A stretch of 64,000 nucleotides of DNA from Sclerodactyla briareus (lineage: Eukaryota > Echinodermata > Holothuroidea > Dendrochirotida > Sclerodactylidae): contig JAODTK010001477.1 in assembly GCA_026419785.1 (NCBI GenBank), positions 620,001 through 684,000 on the forward strand, in the 5' to 3' direction. Below the pieces are notes generated by a model. That model was given only the letters and a program-made list of their open reading frames with translations. It was not told where the DNA came from and ran no database searches. Made by a program: the position numbers and the translations under genes. The stretch's first letter is position 1. Each line of letters begins with the position of its first letter. Shown here in pieces: positions 46,151 to 56,145 of the stretch.

Positions 46151-46629
46151 TGGGGGTTCCCCCAATAGGGTGCTACTACAAATGGCACTCGTCTACTATT
46201 CCCAAGTCACCTCATTTCTGAGATACTCCAGGAGACATGTCTTTTAAAGTACGTTTGAAACTTGTATTCGATTGTTCTGGAGGAAAGTTAAACGAACAAT
46301 ATAAAATGGGGAGTTGAATCTGAAAGTACTGTATTTATTCTTCATGCACAAAATCATCTAGCTCCACCAATCGCTTGATTGCCAGATTTACAAAAGTGGT
46401 ATACAATCTAAGCACCAGAATGCATGTATGAGCAGCAATGAGAATGTGTGGAAATTCTGGAATATAACTCTTCTTGGAAATGCATCATTAAATATCCTCA
46501 CACTTTAGATTATAGGTTCAAACTGGCACAATGTGACTTCTCCCTCAAGATGATGGATGAAATTGTATTTCTCCTCTGGGTATGTAGGTAAATAAAACTG
46601 AAAATGACACCAAACATCTGTGATAATGC

Positions 46630-46985
46630 TCCTGTCAATTATATAGTGCACCCCCTATACCTGGCGAAGGGCGAGTCATTTACACTTCAAGCTCACTTCA
46701 GTCACTTGGATAGAGGTGACTCACAATTCCTTGGAAATGACCCACTAGTATGCCGGCGTTCTCTATTAAGTTTCTACATAATTGAATCCGAGTAAGATGA
46801 CACATCCCAGAGTCTGCTTTGTTTGTGACTGACCATTCAAGAGTCAGCTTTGTGACTGTCCTTTCAGGAGAAGTAAAGCACATGTGAGTCACTTCAGATT
46901 TTTCAATGACCCATATCTGGCTGACCATACCCAGTATATTGGGGAGGGGTGCGTCACGCAATTCGCAAGTGCATAGGTATCAAGT
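46630..46985 (+). repeat. Dispersed CACCCC/GGGGTGCGTC repeat, copy 2
   Basis: Collinear with 11060-11425: GTGCACCCCCTATACC, ACAATTCCTTGGAAATGACCC, CACATCCCAGAGTC, TGTGAGTCACTTC and GGGGAGGGGTGCGTCAC. It also has an internal duplication of an AGTC-GCTTTGTGACTG block (46812-46862). Confidence 0.65.
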
Positions 46986-47689
46986 CTCACAATTCAGTTG
47001 CCCCGTATGAAAGACGAGGCAAGACATACAATGTCCTTATGGGTTGGTCCCAAGCCCCATGTGAGGCACTGTGAAAGGTCGCATAGGCCTGAGCTGTTCA
47101 ATGCAACATTGACTATCCATATGCCAAAATGAACTGATTCTGACGTAGAATTATTGTGCTGCATGATAGACAAATAATATCTCTATTTTAAGTGACAACA
47201 CAAGTGACAGTATTTCCTATTATATATTGATTTGAATGGTCACAAGTTGTGAAAAATTGATTTGACAAATCGCTGATGGCAAAGAAACAACACTATTTTG
47301 CCTTTTGGATCTATAAATCCCAATCATTAACACGGACCATATTACATTTTATAGCTCTCGATCGACATGGGTATTCATATAGCAATGAAAACACACAAAT
47401 CTTCTGAATGTACTGTTACGTTGAGTGTGAAACTTTTCACAGTTTTATCATTATCACTAATGGTAAAGAGGGTGGGTTTTGGACACACATCCAGTGACCA
47501 TTTCTCACATTTAATATGACTTGGGACTGAAGGAAATTTGTGGGAAAAGAGCTGACACATTTATTCAGCATATTTTGAGCCAGAAATCAGATTAGGTACT
47601 TGCTATCCTGTACCTAGGCGAAACCATAGCTTGTACGGGTTTCTAGAGACAACACAACTGGTGGAAGCAAAAAAAAAATGGTTTCCAAA
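46986..47689. other. No gene recognised
   Basis: AT-rich unique DNA without a supportable exon. Confidence 0.45.
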
Positions 47690-48032
47690 AGACAATAATG
47701 GTAGCCTTTCCGAGCCGAGGATCGATCGCTATTCAAGGCCCCGTTAGGTGCAACCTGGATTCTGCACCTCATTGTCAGCTGCAATCCTTCACCAGGTACA
47801 TGGAACAAGGCGTGCCTCTTTGGCGGTACCTTAACGTGGGGTGGGGGGTAATCACACAACGGCAAATGCCTACCCCTAGTTTTCCCCTGCTCCAATTCCT
47901 TGTGCTGAGCGCCCAGCGAGAAGGCAACAGGTTCCATTTTTAAAGTCTTTGGTATGACCCGACCGGGAATCGAACCCCTGTCTCTCAGGTGGAAGGCTGA
48001 CGCTCTATCAATTGTGCCAACCACATGGTATA
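47690..48032 (-). mobile_element. tRNA-derived SINE, copy 2, with intact Pol III head
   Basis: Read on the minus strand, a tRNA-like head (48025-47950) has an A box TGGCACAATTG (48019-48009) and a B box GGTTCGATTCC (47976-47966), with tRNA-like spacing between them. The anticodon-loop region reads GCCTTCCACC, reminiscent of tRNA-Gly(TCC), a tentative link. The SINE body follows to about 47690 and matches 38690-38965. It lacks the LINE-type AGCGCT tail, so its partner LINE is not evident. Not a functional tRNA: the acceptor stem does not close. Confidence 0.8.
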
Positions 48033-48266
48033 AATGCCCGGTAGAAGGAAGGAGAGGTGTAAGGGGCAGCCCTAGCCCCCTCACTTCCTGAACTGTAACT
48101 TCCCAGTGAGGCAGGAACAATTTTAATGCAATAACCTGCTTTCAAGTATTTGTTCATCATTGGGGAGAGTGGGGGGGGGGCTGTTTCGGTTTTTGTTCCC
48201 CCATTTTCAAAGTTATGCTCGGGCTCAAGTTCAGCTCATGACAGGACTGAGTTGATCAGCCCTGTA

Positions 48267-48656
48267 AGCTGCCTCAATCTAGCAGCCTGGGTAATTTTGT
48301 GTCATCCAGCTGCATCAATCTAGCAGCCCGGATGATTTTGAGTCATCCAGCTGCATCAATCTAGCAGCCTGGGTAATTTTGTGTCATCCAGCTGCATCAA
48401 TCTAGCAGCCTGGGTGATTTTGAGTCATCCAGCTGCATCAATCTAGCAGCCTGGGTGATTTTGTGTCATCCAGCTGCATCAATCTAGCAGCCTGGGTGAT
48501 TTGGTGTCATCCAGCTGATCAATCTAGCAGCCTGGGTGATTTGGTGTCATCCAGCTGATCAATCTAGCAGCCTGGGTGATTTGGTGTCATCCAGCTGCAT
48601 CAATCTAGCAGCCTGGGTGATTTTGTGTCATCCAGCTGCATCAATCTAGCAGCCTT
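48267..48656 (+). repeat. 41-bp minisatellite (CATCAATCTAGCAGCCTGGG)
   Basis: About 9.5 highly similar units, consensus CATCAATCTAGCAGCCTGGG + TGATTTTGTGTCATCCAGCTG. Two adjacent units both read GATTTGGTGTC and lack one C-A pair, so variants spread between neighbours. Confidence 0.95.
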
Positions 48657-48918
48657 GGGGTTTGAATATAAACTTGCATTTACCATTTTGAACCCATTTG
48701 ATTAAGTTTGAGTCATCCAGTTACAGATGAGCTACAGAACATGAGATTCGACGAGGGCATTTTTAGCTTAGTAGTGCAACATATGATCCAAGGATTTGTT
48801 TATTCTGTTTTCAGATGAATGGGGGGGGGGGGATATCCCCTTCCAGGAGGAATCATCCTTGTACAATATTTCAGCACTATATATTCTGCCTCACGTTTCC
48901 CTTCTTGCTCTTTGACAG

Positions 48919-48942
48919 GAGGTCCAGTTATATCCATTGCAG
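48919..48942 (+). CDS. Possible 24-nt micro-exon
   Basis: An excellent acceptor (CCCTTCTTGCTCTTTGACAG, ending 48918) is followed 24 bases later by GCAG/GTATAC. In the phase supplied by 41262-41283 it encodes GPVISIA flanked by split Gly codons; phase 1 in and out, so it could be skipped without shifting the frame. The splice signals are clearer than the coding evidence. Confidence 0.3.
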
Positions 48943-50009
48943 GTATACTCATTTTATTTGACAGTATCTTCAGATTTTCTCAGTTTAAACATTGTGAGGG
49001 AGAACATTAGCATTGTCGAGTCAATCATCCAAAAGCACACATCCTATGGATGGGAGAAACAATATTAGAATATCAGAGATTGTCCACAATTAAGTAACAA
49101 TGATGCTGGGGCAAAGTACAAAACTATATTCTTAAAATCTCATAAAAAAAGTATTGAAAAGCTTACGAAAACCTCATAGATTATCACCCATGGACAGATG
49201 TTCATCCCTGCTTTCAGCATCTCTCTATGGCTATACCTTGATCAATCAATTAATTACATTTGCAATTTACATCAATTTATGTATGTACTCAATCATATTT
49301 CTGCGAAAAGGAATCTATGCTAAATTGCCATACTATATTGCCCAATTTGAGTCAACTCTTTCTATTTTATACATCAGTTATCTGGATAATTATTCAGCTT
49401 TCCTATATACATAAAAAATGTTCTTTAATGAAAATGTCCCCTTTAGGAACCTGAAATTTACAAAATCGCATATTTTTCAGGATAAGAGATCTACAAAAAT
49501 AGAGATAGTCTAGAATAGGTGCAAGAGACTGAAAATAGATGAAAGTGGCAAACTTATCAATCCTTGGTTCGTCTGCTGTCTTGTCTTTTTAGTTCCGATA
49601 TGACTCATTCCTCGTGAAGCTAGCGTTCCATACATGCTGTTGTGGAATGCGGTATCAATTCAAAATCACATTTCACAGACTATTTGACAATGAGAATGAA
49701 CTGTATGCTGATGGGAGAGACAGTGAAAGTGCAGAACTCATGAATATGGACGTTACTTGAGAAGGATATTCCTAGAACCCATCGCGATGACGCCACATTC
49801 ATGGTACATATGGTAATGTTTCCTACTCATTCTATTATTTTGGATGATTTGGTTGCCACCTTGGAACTTGTCGCGACAGATTACAGTTTATTCACTGAGT
49901 CACTCTTCATGTTTTCGTCCGCATAAATCTGAACGTAATGGTCTCATGGAGCACCTGCATCTATAGAGTTCTAGCCAGGTAGGACATGATGCATATATCA
50001 ACTGCACCA

Positions 50010-50250
50010 CGCACCATAGATTTACAGGAATGGTGTGTCATCATTGTCTGCTAGATGAGCCAAAGTCAAACAAACCTCCATTTCCATGCAATTGACCCAC
50101 ATCAAAATGATTGACCCACCAATTGTCATTTTGTGAATAAAAATGGACTTCCCACATAGAAAACCTTGACGCACTCCTGGGTCTGATGTGACGTACTAAA
50201 GCTCAACTTTGATGCACCTCTGTGACATAGGTAATTAGGTATACAACTGA
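50010..50250 (+). repeat. Diverged CACCCC/TGACGCAC repeat, copy 3
   Basis: Shares the TGACCCAC, TTGACGCACTCCTGGGTC and GATGCACCTCTGTGAC words, in order, with the copies at 11.1 and 46.6 kb, but is more diverged. Confidence 0.4.
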
Positions 50251-50357
50251 TGAGTGAATGACTGTTAGGTAATGGATCTAAAGACTAATGAGGGACAAAA
50301 TGTAGCAAAAGATGTATTTAAAACGTAAAGAATGAGCACCCAGGTATAAAAGTAAGA

Positions 50358-50394
50358 CTGCAGCTGAGGTACAGGAGCCTCAGCCCAGCTGCAG
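50358..50394. repeat. CTGCAGCTGAGG imperfect palindrome
   Basis: Left arm CTGCAGCTGAGG (50358-50369) faces right arm CCTCAGCCCAGCTGCAG (50378-50394), which has a small insertion. Further CTGCAG/CAGCTG words cluster at 50492-50540. CAGCTG is an E-box; function is unknown. Confidence 0.6.
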
Positions 50395-51900
50395 CCAATC
50401 TGCGATTGTAATGTAATAAGATGCACCACCACTGTGTAGTGGGCGTTGATTTCAGTGATGTGTGGCAAGATCATTGTTAGCATTATCCCTGCAGCTCAGT
50501 TGCAGCAAACATACGGCTGCAGCAGCTTAGCTGCAGCTCCACTTTCGACATGATCGTTGGTCAGTGGTGGTCCATGTATTTTTGTAAAATGTTCCACTGC
50601 AGTTTAATGAGGTCTGTCAATGAATGTTCTGTGAGAATTTAGTCCCCACCATAACCAGTGATGCTAGCCCATGTGGAATTTCGTTGGCTTTAACACCAGG
50701 GGTGACTTGTATCAGCGGATTAGGGATTTACACCATTTAGTTTGAATGACGTGCAAGCTGCACAAATCTACCAATCTAATCACTTTTTAGGACATGCAGG
50801 TCCGTCGTATTGAACGCAGAGTACTGTGAAGTAGTCAAGTAGCCAAGGCAATCTGTAGAGGATGACAATAACTATGGAAATACCTATATACATAGAAAGC
50901 AGGAGTAGCCAATTTGCCAAAAGACCCCCATTTGGAGTATTCAATCAATGGCGTTGCATCTCAGGAACGGAGCAGCCCTTATGAGGAAAGACAAGGTCAA
51001 AACTTTTTATTTCCACTTTTCCCACCCATGGTTCACCGGGATGGACATGGCAGCTCTAAAATGGGATGGTATGATGTGCTATTGGATATCCAAAGAGTAA
51101 ACTCCACTTGAAGAATTTTATTTTCCCCTCCCGAGGGAATTATTTTACTCCGACGGAGTAGTACATACAGGAATTAGGTTTTGGCCGAAGCATACCAAGC
51201 TTCATAAATCTGCTGTAACATCTCTCAGCTTGGAAATTGGCCCCCTGATAACAAAACTGTAGATGTAATATAAAATAGTTCTGACATAATGTAAGGAGTG
51301 AATAACTGAAAACATTCAACATTAATAGGGAGCACCCAGTAATGAATGCTTTCTACAGATATTTTGCATGTCCATGTCATTGAATTTGACATTGATTTCT
51401 AATAAACGAAAGGAAAAAATGTGAGGACACTAAAGGCAGTGGATGTTCCACCCACTATAAAGTTTCTACCAGGCCTTATTATGATGCATCACTGAACTTG
51501 TCCTCCATCGATTCGGAGACCAAGTTCACAAATTCTTATAGGACCTGCAGCACTAAGAGGCACTCACACCACTACATGCCAACAGTTCCTCAAACATACC
51601 CTGGAGGGTAATGAGACTTCTCTCCAGTAGGAACTGCACCAACAGCAGCCCCATATCAACTGGAACATGTCCTCAAATCCCTTACACCAGTGAAGCAGTC
51701 ATAGTACTAACTGCCCATGTACCATTAGAGGATCTCAGAGAGAACCTGGGGAGTTATTGAATATCTTCTCAGTAGGAACGAGATCGTGAAAATCTCCTCC
51801 ATCTGTTTAACAGACCAATTGTGGTTACCAAGATCATGAGTTTCTCTGACGGCCCTGGAGGGTCGTTCGACAGCCATCCAGATTTTGGACTGACATCCTA

Positions 51901-52245
51901 TCACTCGCCAGATTCAAGGCACCACCGGGCTACCTCCTGTTCCTCCAATGTATCCTCCAGAAATTGTGACGTTGTGGTGCCTGGGGCCCTCAGTCGAGGC
52001 CAGTCTTGTCTGCGCAGAAGGGCTCCGGGACCACCTCTTGAGTGGGCTTGTGATCCTGTCTCAGGGCGTTTGTCCTTCTCTGGCTTCCTGGAGGGAGAGA
52101 TGAAGGATGACAAGTTATGCTCCTGTTGAAGTGAACGTGAGACATGCCAGGTAGAAGATCCCTTCTGAATGATCAGACTGGTACGAAGGTATAAGAGTGC
52201 TAAAATTGCAATCCACAGAATGCTATTGATTGCTGATAGAGTCAT
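51901..52245 (-). CDS. Candidate first exon of a type II membrane protein
   Basis: The ATG at 52245-52243 opens a 114-codon minus-strand frame. Residues 5-25 (AINSILWIAILALLYLRTSL) form a single hydrophobic helix close to the N-terminus, followed by a polar stem rich in Lys, Arg, Ser and Gln. That is the layout of Golgi glycosyl- and sulfotransferases. A donor (ACAGGAG/GTAGCC, exon end 51934) would give 104 codons in phase 0; otherwise the frame stops at 51901. The catalytic part would lie in exons further left on the minus strand and was not found. The transferase identity is inference from topology only. The opposite-strand frame here is a weaker alternative. Confidence 0.42.
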   Translation of the reverse strand: MTLSAINSILWIAILALLYLRTSLIIQKGSSTWHVSRSLQQEHNLSSFISPSRKPEKDKRPETGSQAHSRGGPGALLRRQDWPRLRAPGTTTSQFLEDTLEEQEVARWCLESGE

Positions 52246-52902
52246 TTCTCATAACTCAGGAGGGTGTTTAGGCCTATTGCCTGGCACCATTCCGACTCTC
52301 AACACCAAGACTAAGACTAAAAATGAAAAAGTACAAGTTGCTGTAATTCATTTGTATAATTTGTTGGTCAGTCCAGACCATCTGTCAGTATACACCTCCC
52401 TAGGTAAATGCTGTTTTATCTCAATGCCGGTTTATGGGGTCCCCACACGCAGCCTCCTCTCATTGTTGTTGGGGTTTCCCCATGGGATACTTAGGGATTT
52501 ACAGACATTGTGCCATACACATAGATTATATTCAAATAATTTTTGTGCATAAACTGGAACCAAGCACTAAATACCCCCATAGGAATGTATAGTTGGTGAA
52601 ATTGTATGTTTAGAGACTTGCACAAGCACTTCCAATAGAACTCTTATGCACCTTTTTTAGGCAGGAGTCATATCATTACTAGGAACACCCTTCATAGTTT
52701 GACCACCTAACAATTCTCCATGGATATCGAAAAACAGTGTGAAGGATATTCCAAGAAGGTTCTGCTCATTGAATTACCACTGTAATATATAAGTCTGGGA
52801 TGGAGCAGTCGTGGAAAGAAACACACCATCTCAACTCAAGACTAGCCTATTCTAAGACATTCTCAGACATGGAACATTGTCATCGATCCAACACGCTGAG
52901 CC

Positions 52903-52985
52903 AACGTGGTCTAGTGCTAATGCTTGCAAAACCCAAACATTTTTGGGTTCGGTTCTCCAAAGGAGGCACTTGGTTTCCTTCTTAG
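52903..52985 (+). mobile_element. tRNA-like SINE head (degenerate)
   Basis: Possible A box TGGTCTAGTGCTAATGC (52907-52923) and B box GGTTCGGTTCT (52946-52956). The spacing is shorter than in a real tRNA, so it is a decayed or deleted head. The 22-bp array starts just after it. Confidence 0.4.
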
Positions 52986-53009
52986 GCAGAAGAAGCAAAT
53001 GGGGCTACA

Positions 53010-53248
53010 GGTAGCCCGTCGCGTAATCTCAGGTGAGCCCGTCGAGTAATCTCAGTATCCCGTCGAGTAATGCTCAGGTACCCGTCGAGTAATCTCAGGT
53101 AGCCCGTCGAGTAATCTCAGGACGGCCCGTCTAGTAATCCCAGGTAGCCCGTCGAGTAATCTCAGGAGCCGTCGAGTAATCTCAGGTAGCCCGTCGAGTA
53201 ATCCTCAGGTAGCCCGTCAAGTAATCTCAGGTAGCCCGTCGAGTAATC
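53010..53248 (+). repeat. 22-bp minisatellite (GGTAGCCCGTCGAGTAATCT)
   Basis: About eleven units with single-base gains, losses and substitutions (CGCGTAAT, CTAGTAAT, CAAGTAAT variants). It begins directly downstream of the tRNA-like segment. Confidence 0.95.
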
Positions 53249-55560
53249 GGGAAAGTTTTGGTCGGGCGTGACCTCTAACTACCGATCCACCAGTTAGTTC
53301 TGGCTGCTGTGTGTCCCGGCCCTCTCAGTGTAACAGTCCCCCAGTGTTCACACTGGGGGAGGGAACTGCTGTGCAGGCTCACTGGCCCCATTGTCTGGAG
53401 ACAAGCCCCGCAGCTTCGGTGCTGTTCACAGCGTGTGCCGGTCTGTGCCCTCAAGCTTTTCTTTTTCTAACAACATATTCTGTATGTAACCAAAACCTAA
53501 ACCTGGGCTGTCAAAGTGATTATCTTCGAAACTTAAGATGAATGATAGGAGGTGCATGATTCAGTGGATCTGTTAGGTGAATTTTGAAGATGGACATAGC
53601 TCAGATAGTGTGAGAATTAGCTGAACTTAAGGATCGGAATTGTGTTGGAACATAAAATTGAGGAATAAAAAAATGGGTTCGTGCGTGTTGGCGCTAGACG
53701 GGGAGGGAGAGATGGATTCCTCCTGCCTTGCTGGAATTCTGGAATCCCTCTCAAAAATACTGTTCAGTAGGGCATTCCCTCCCAATATTCAGGGTTTTGG
53801 GGTTGTTTTTAGTGTTACCGCCTGCAACAGTGCAATATGCGTGTCTCTCTTTTCACACTTCTGAAATCCCTCTTGAAAATATAATCCCAGGAGGGAAGTC
53901 CTCCTGGATAAAAGCTAGTGCAAACACTGGACTTCGTGTACGTGCAGATATTGAGCCAGTGATAACAGTAGAGGCTGTGGGGGGAGTAGAATAATCTCAA
54001 CTGAGGTTTTATCCAGAGAGTGTGGACGTCGAAGTAATTTGATAGGGACAGATCAGTTTGGAGGAATGTCACTCAGGTCGGTACAGGCCGGGTAAGAGAG
54101 GTTAAAGTGAATATGATTATTTCTGGTCATCCAAACAGTTGTGAGTTTGCGCATCACGGTAAAAGGCATTTCTCATTGAGGTGCATGAGGGGCATACCCA
54201 TTCTTAGCCGTTGCAAGATCTCCAAGCTAGGAAAATGACCCCAACTGTCTCCAGGGAGCTCATAAAACAGGTAATCTGGCCTCCCTCTGCCCTACCTCCA
54301 AGGTCAAAAGATCCTTGGGCAGAAAAAGTCATAAATCACTTGGCCCTGCACACAGGGCAGGAACAGATATCCACTGGGCACCAGTACAGAACCTCAGAGT
54401 TCTGAGAGTTTTATGGTTTGTTGGCATTCCGTTCCACAAAGGCAGCGTGGGATCACCTGCAGCCCAGTGTGCAAGGTTATAAGTGTAACCACAGAAAGCC
54501 AGTAGCAGCAGTGGCTAATCCTTCTTCCCAGACCTATGCCCGGTAGGTCAGGGGAGCAGAGCTATAAGGGAATTTCCTGGTATGTTGAATTGTACATACA
54601 TACCAGACTGGTCATTGCAGCCGACATGAACCCTGAAGCCTACCTCACCTGTACGGAGTTCAACACTGCGGTCGGTCCGGTCGGGTCATAAGTTTTAATA
54701 GAACTCCTTGCAAATTCACTATGGTCGATTTCTCAGACCGTGGACTGTATTGTTTTTGGACGCCGCGGAGGAATTCCTAGCAGAAAACACACAGGAATAT
54801 CTTTGATTTCAAAGGTTCTGTTCGTATGTCCTCAAGAATTATTGAAGGAAGTTGGACCACTGATAGGTGGAGGGGAGGGAGGATACTTACTTTAAGTCAA
54901 GCCATTTCGTGCTCCAATTTACACTGCTTTGGATTCATTTGCCATCACAAAACCTTGACAATTTTTTAACTAAAAATTCACTGCAATGTGGCGGCAGTCT
55001 GGCCACTTGCAGTGGCTAAGGGTTGCAGTCACCCCCTAACACCTTATGGTAAGGACATCGACTGTGAGTATGGCCGTAAGCTGTCACAAGCCTGCGGCTA
55101 CACGGTGAGGCAGCATAAGCAGAGAAGTTGTAGTGTCTGGGAGGAAGAATCGATAACAACAAGTTGTCCTTCTGGACACTCCGTAATGGGGAGTATTATA
55201 ACCTGTTCGTCCTGAACTCACAGGGGATGTTATGAAGTTATTCACTTAGGACAGTACAGCCATGGTGATGTAAACTGCATGAAATAGTTATCATGTGACA
55301 AGAAAATGATGTTTTGTATGTAATGTGAAATGTTATACATTTTGAATTGAAAATAGCCAGAAGTAATTTATATGGCCTTCGACATATAATGATGGAGTGT
55401 ATGCCAACAGATAGTGACTGGTCATTAGCAACCACATGATTTCAAATTGGTAATTAATTGATGAATGACACTCAGTTACATGACAGGGTCACTTGCTTGT
55501 TCGCATTTCCCCTCAAGTACAAAAGTCAAGAGTAAAAATAGCCAATGGAAAGGTACAACA
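53249..55560. other. No confirmed gene; several weak exon-like segments
   Basis: A 10-bp palindrome (CCCCCAGTGT at 53338-53347, ACACTGGGGG at 53350-53359) sits just inside a plus-strand frame at 53311-53541. A Cys-containing frame at 54988-55215 has a stretch (ITTSCPSGHSV) that loosely resembles the start of SUEL/rhamnose-binding lectin domains, but it lacks the expected neighbouring Cys and YGR. Neither is called as a gene. Confidence 0.35.
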
Positions 55561-55658
55561 GCAGGTGCGTTGGTGTTAAGGACAGCTGATTGTGCTGCGT
55601 GCTCCATCAGTTTTATCATAGAGTGTTCTGGGATTATTGCAAAACAGTGTCTAGGATG
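55561..55658 (+). CDS. Candidate internal exon, unidentified
   Basis: Open frame after an acceptor (ACAACAG, near 55560) reading AGALVLRTADCAACSISFII and ending GIIAKQCLG before a donor (GATG/GTAATT, exon end 55658). The peptide is helical and Cys-rich. The exit phase is one base off from the exon starting at 55738, only 79 bp away, so the two do not join cleanly in this sequence. Confidence 0.3.
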
Positions 55659-55737
55659 GTAATTGAAAAAAGGATGCCCGACAGGAGTAGTAGCTAGCCA
55701 AGTTGTTGGGTACATGTCACTCACTCATCACTCATAG

Positions 55738-55949
55738 GGGGCACATGCCCAGGCAAAAGGGTCCCAGCCACCCCACAGCTTATAATCACCCTTTGGGAGC
55801 ACCATGACTTGGTTTCTACAGTGACCAATAGCACTTTCCAAAAACCCTGCAAAGACCTGGTTGAACTGGCTGAGTCCATGCCAATTGGGAGCCTCAATGG
55901 ATTAGCTCTAGAAGTGTGCCTCCGTGTGATCGTACAACTCGACAAATAG
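55738..55949 (+). CDS. Candidate exon, ARM/HEAT-like helical protein, unidentified
   Basis: Acceptor CACTCATCACTCATAG ends at 55737. The frame has no ATG start, so it would be internal, and stays open for about 69 codons to a TAG at 55947-55949. It reads RVPATPQLIITLWEHHDLV, then CKDLVELAESMPIGSLNGLA and LEVCLRVIVQLDK. The spaced leucines fit stacked helices of HEAT/ARM type. It could be a terminal exon or have a missed donor. No specific family is recognised; the minus-strand frame over the same bases is less protein-like. Confidence 0.42.
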
Positions 55950-56145
55950 CAAAGTCGGATGATAACCCATGCAGGCACAGTGCTACCAATCGGCCTTCTT
56001 ACTAAAAATCAACCAATCAGGTGTTGGTTGAAAAGCGTGAAGCTAGTGATCACCTGGCTCACAACACAGAGGATGGGAGGAGTCAGAGGACTGCACCAAG
56101 CAACGTCACAGCACTTCAAGAATACATGAGGATATCTAATGCAAC

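Larger units (their letters stand above)
48943..51900. other. No gene recognised; contains a repeat copy and CAGCTG cluster
   Basis: AT-rich DNA with short frames only. A third, weaker copy of the CACCCC/TGACGCAC repeat lies at 50010-50250 and a CTGCAG/CAGCTG cluster at 50358-50540; both are listed separately. Confidence 0.45.

Noticed and set aside
47950..48025. Functional tRNA gene
   Set aside because: Pol III boxes are present, but the acceptor stem does not pair and the segment continues into a SINE body shared with 38.7 kb.
53311..53541. Plus-strand frame after an acceptor at 53328 (CNSPPVFTLGEGT)
   Set aside because: It contains a perfect palindrome and no donor, and has no recognisable domain; not strong enough to call.
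54988..55215. Possible SUEL/rhamnose-binding lectin start (ITTSCPSGHSV)
   Set aside because: Only one short motif fits. The flanking Cys and the YGR signature of the family are missing.
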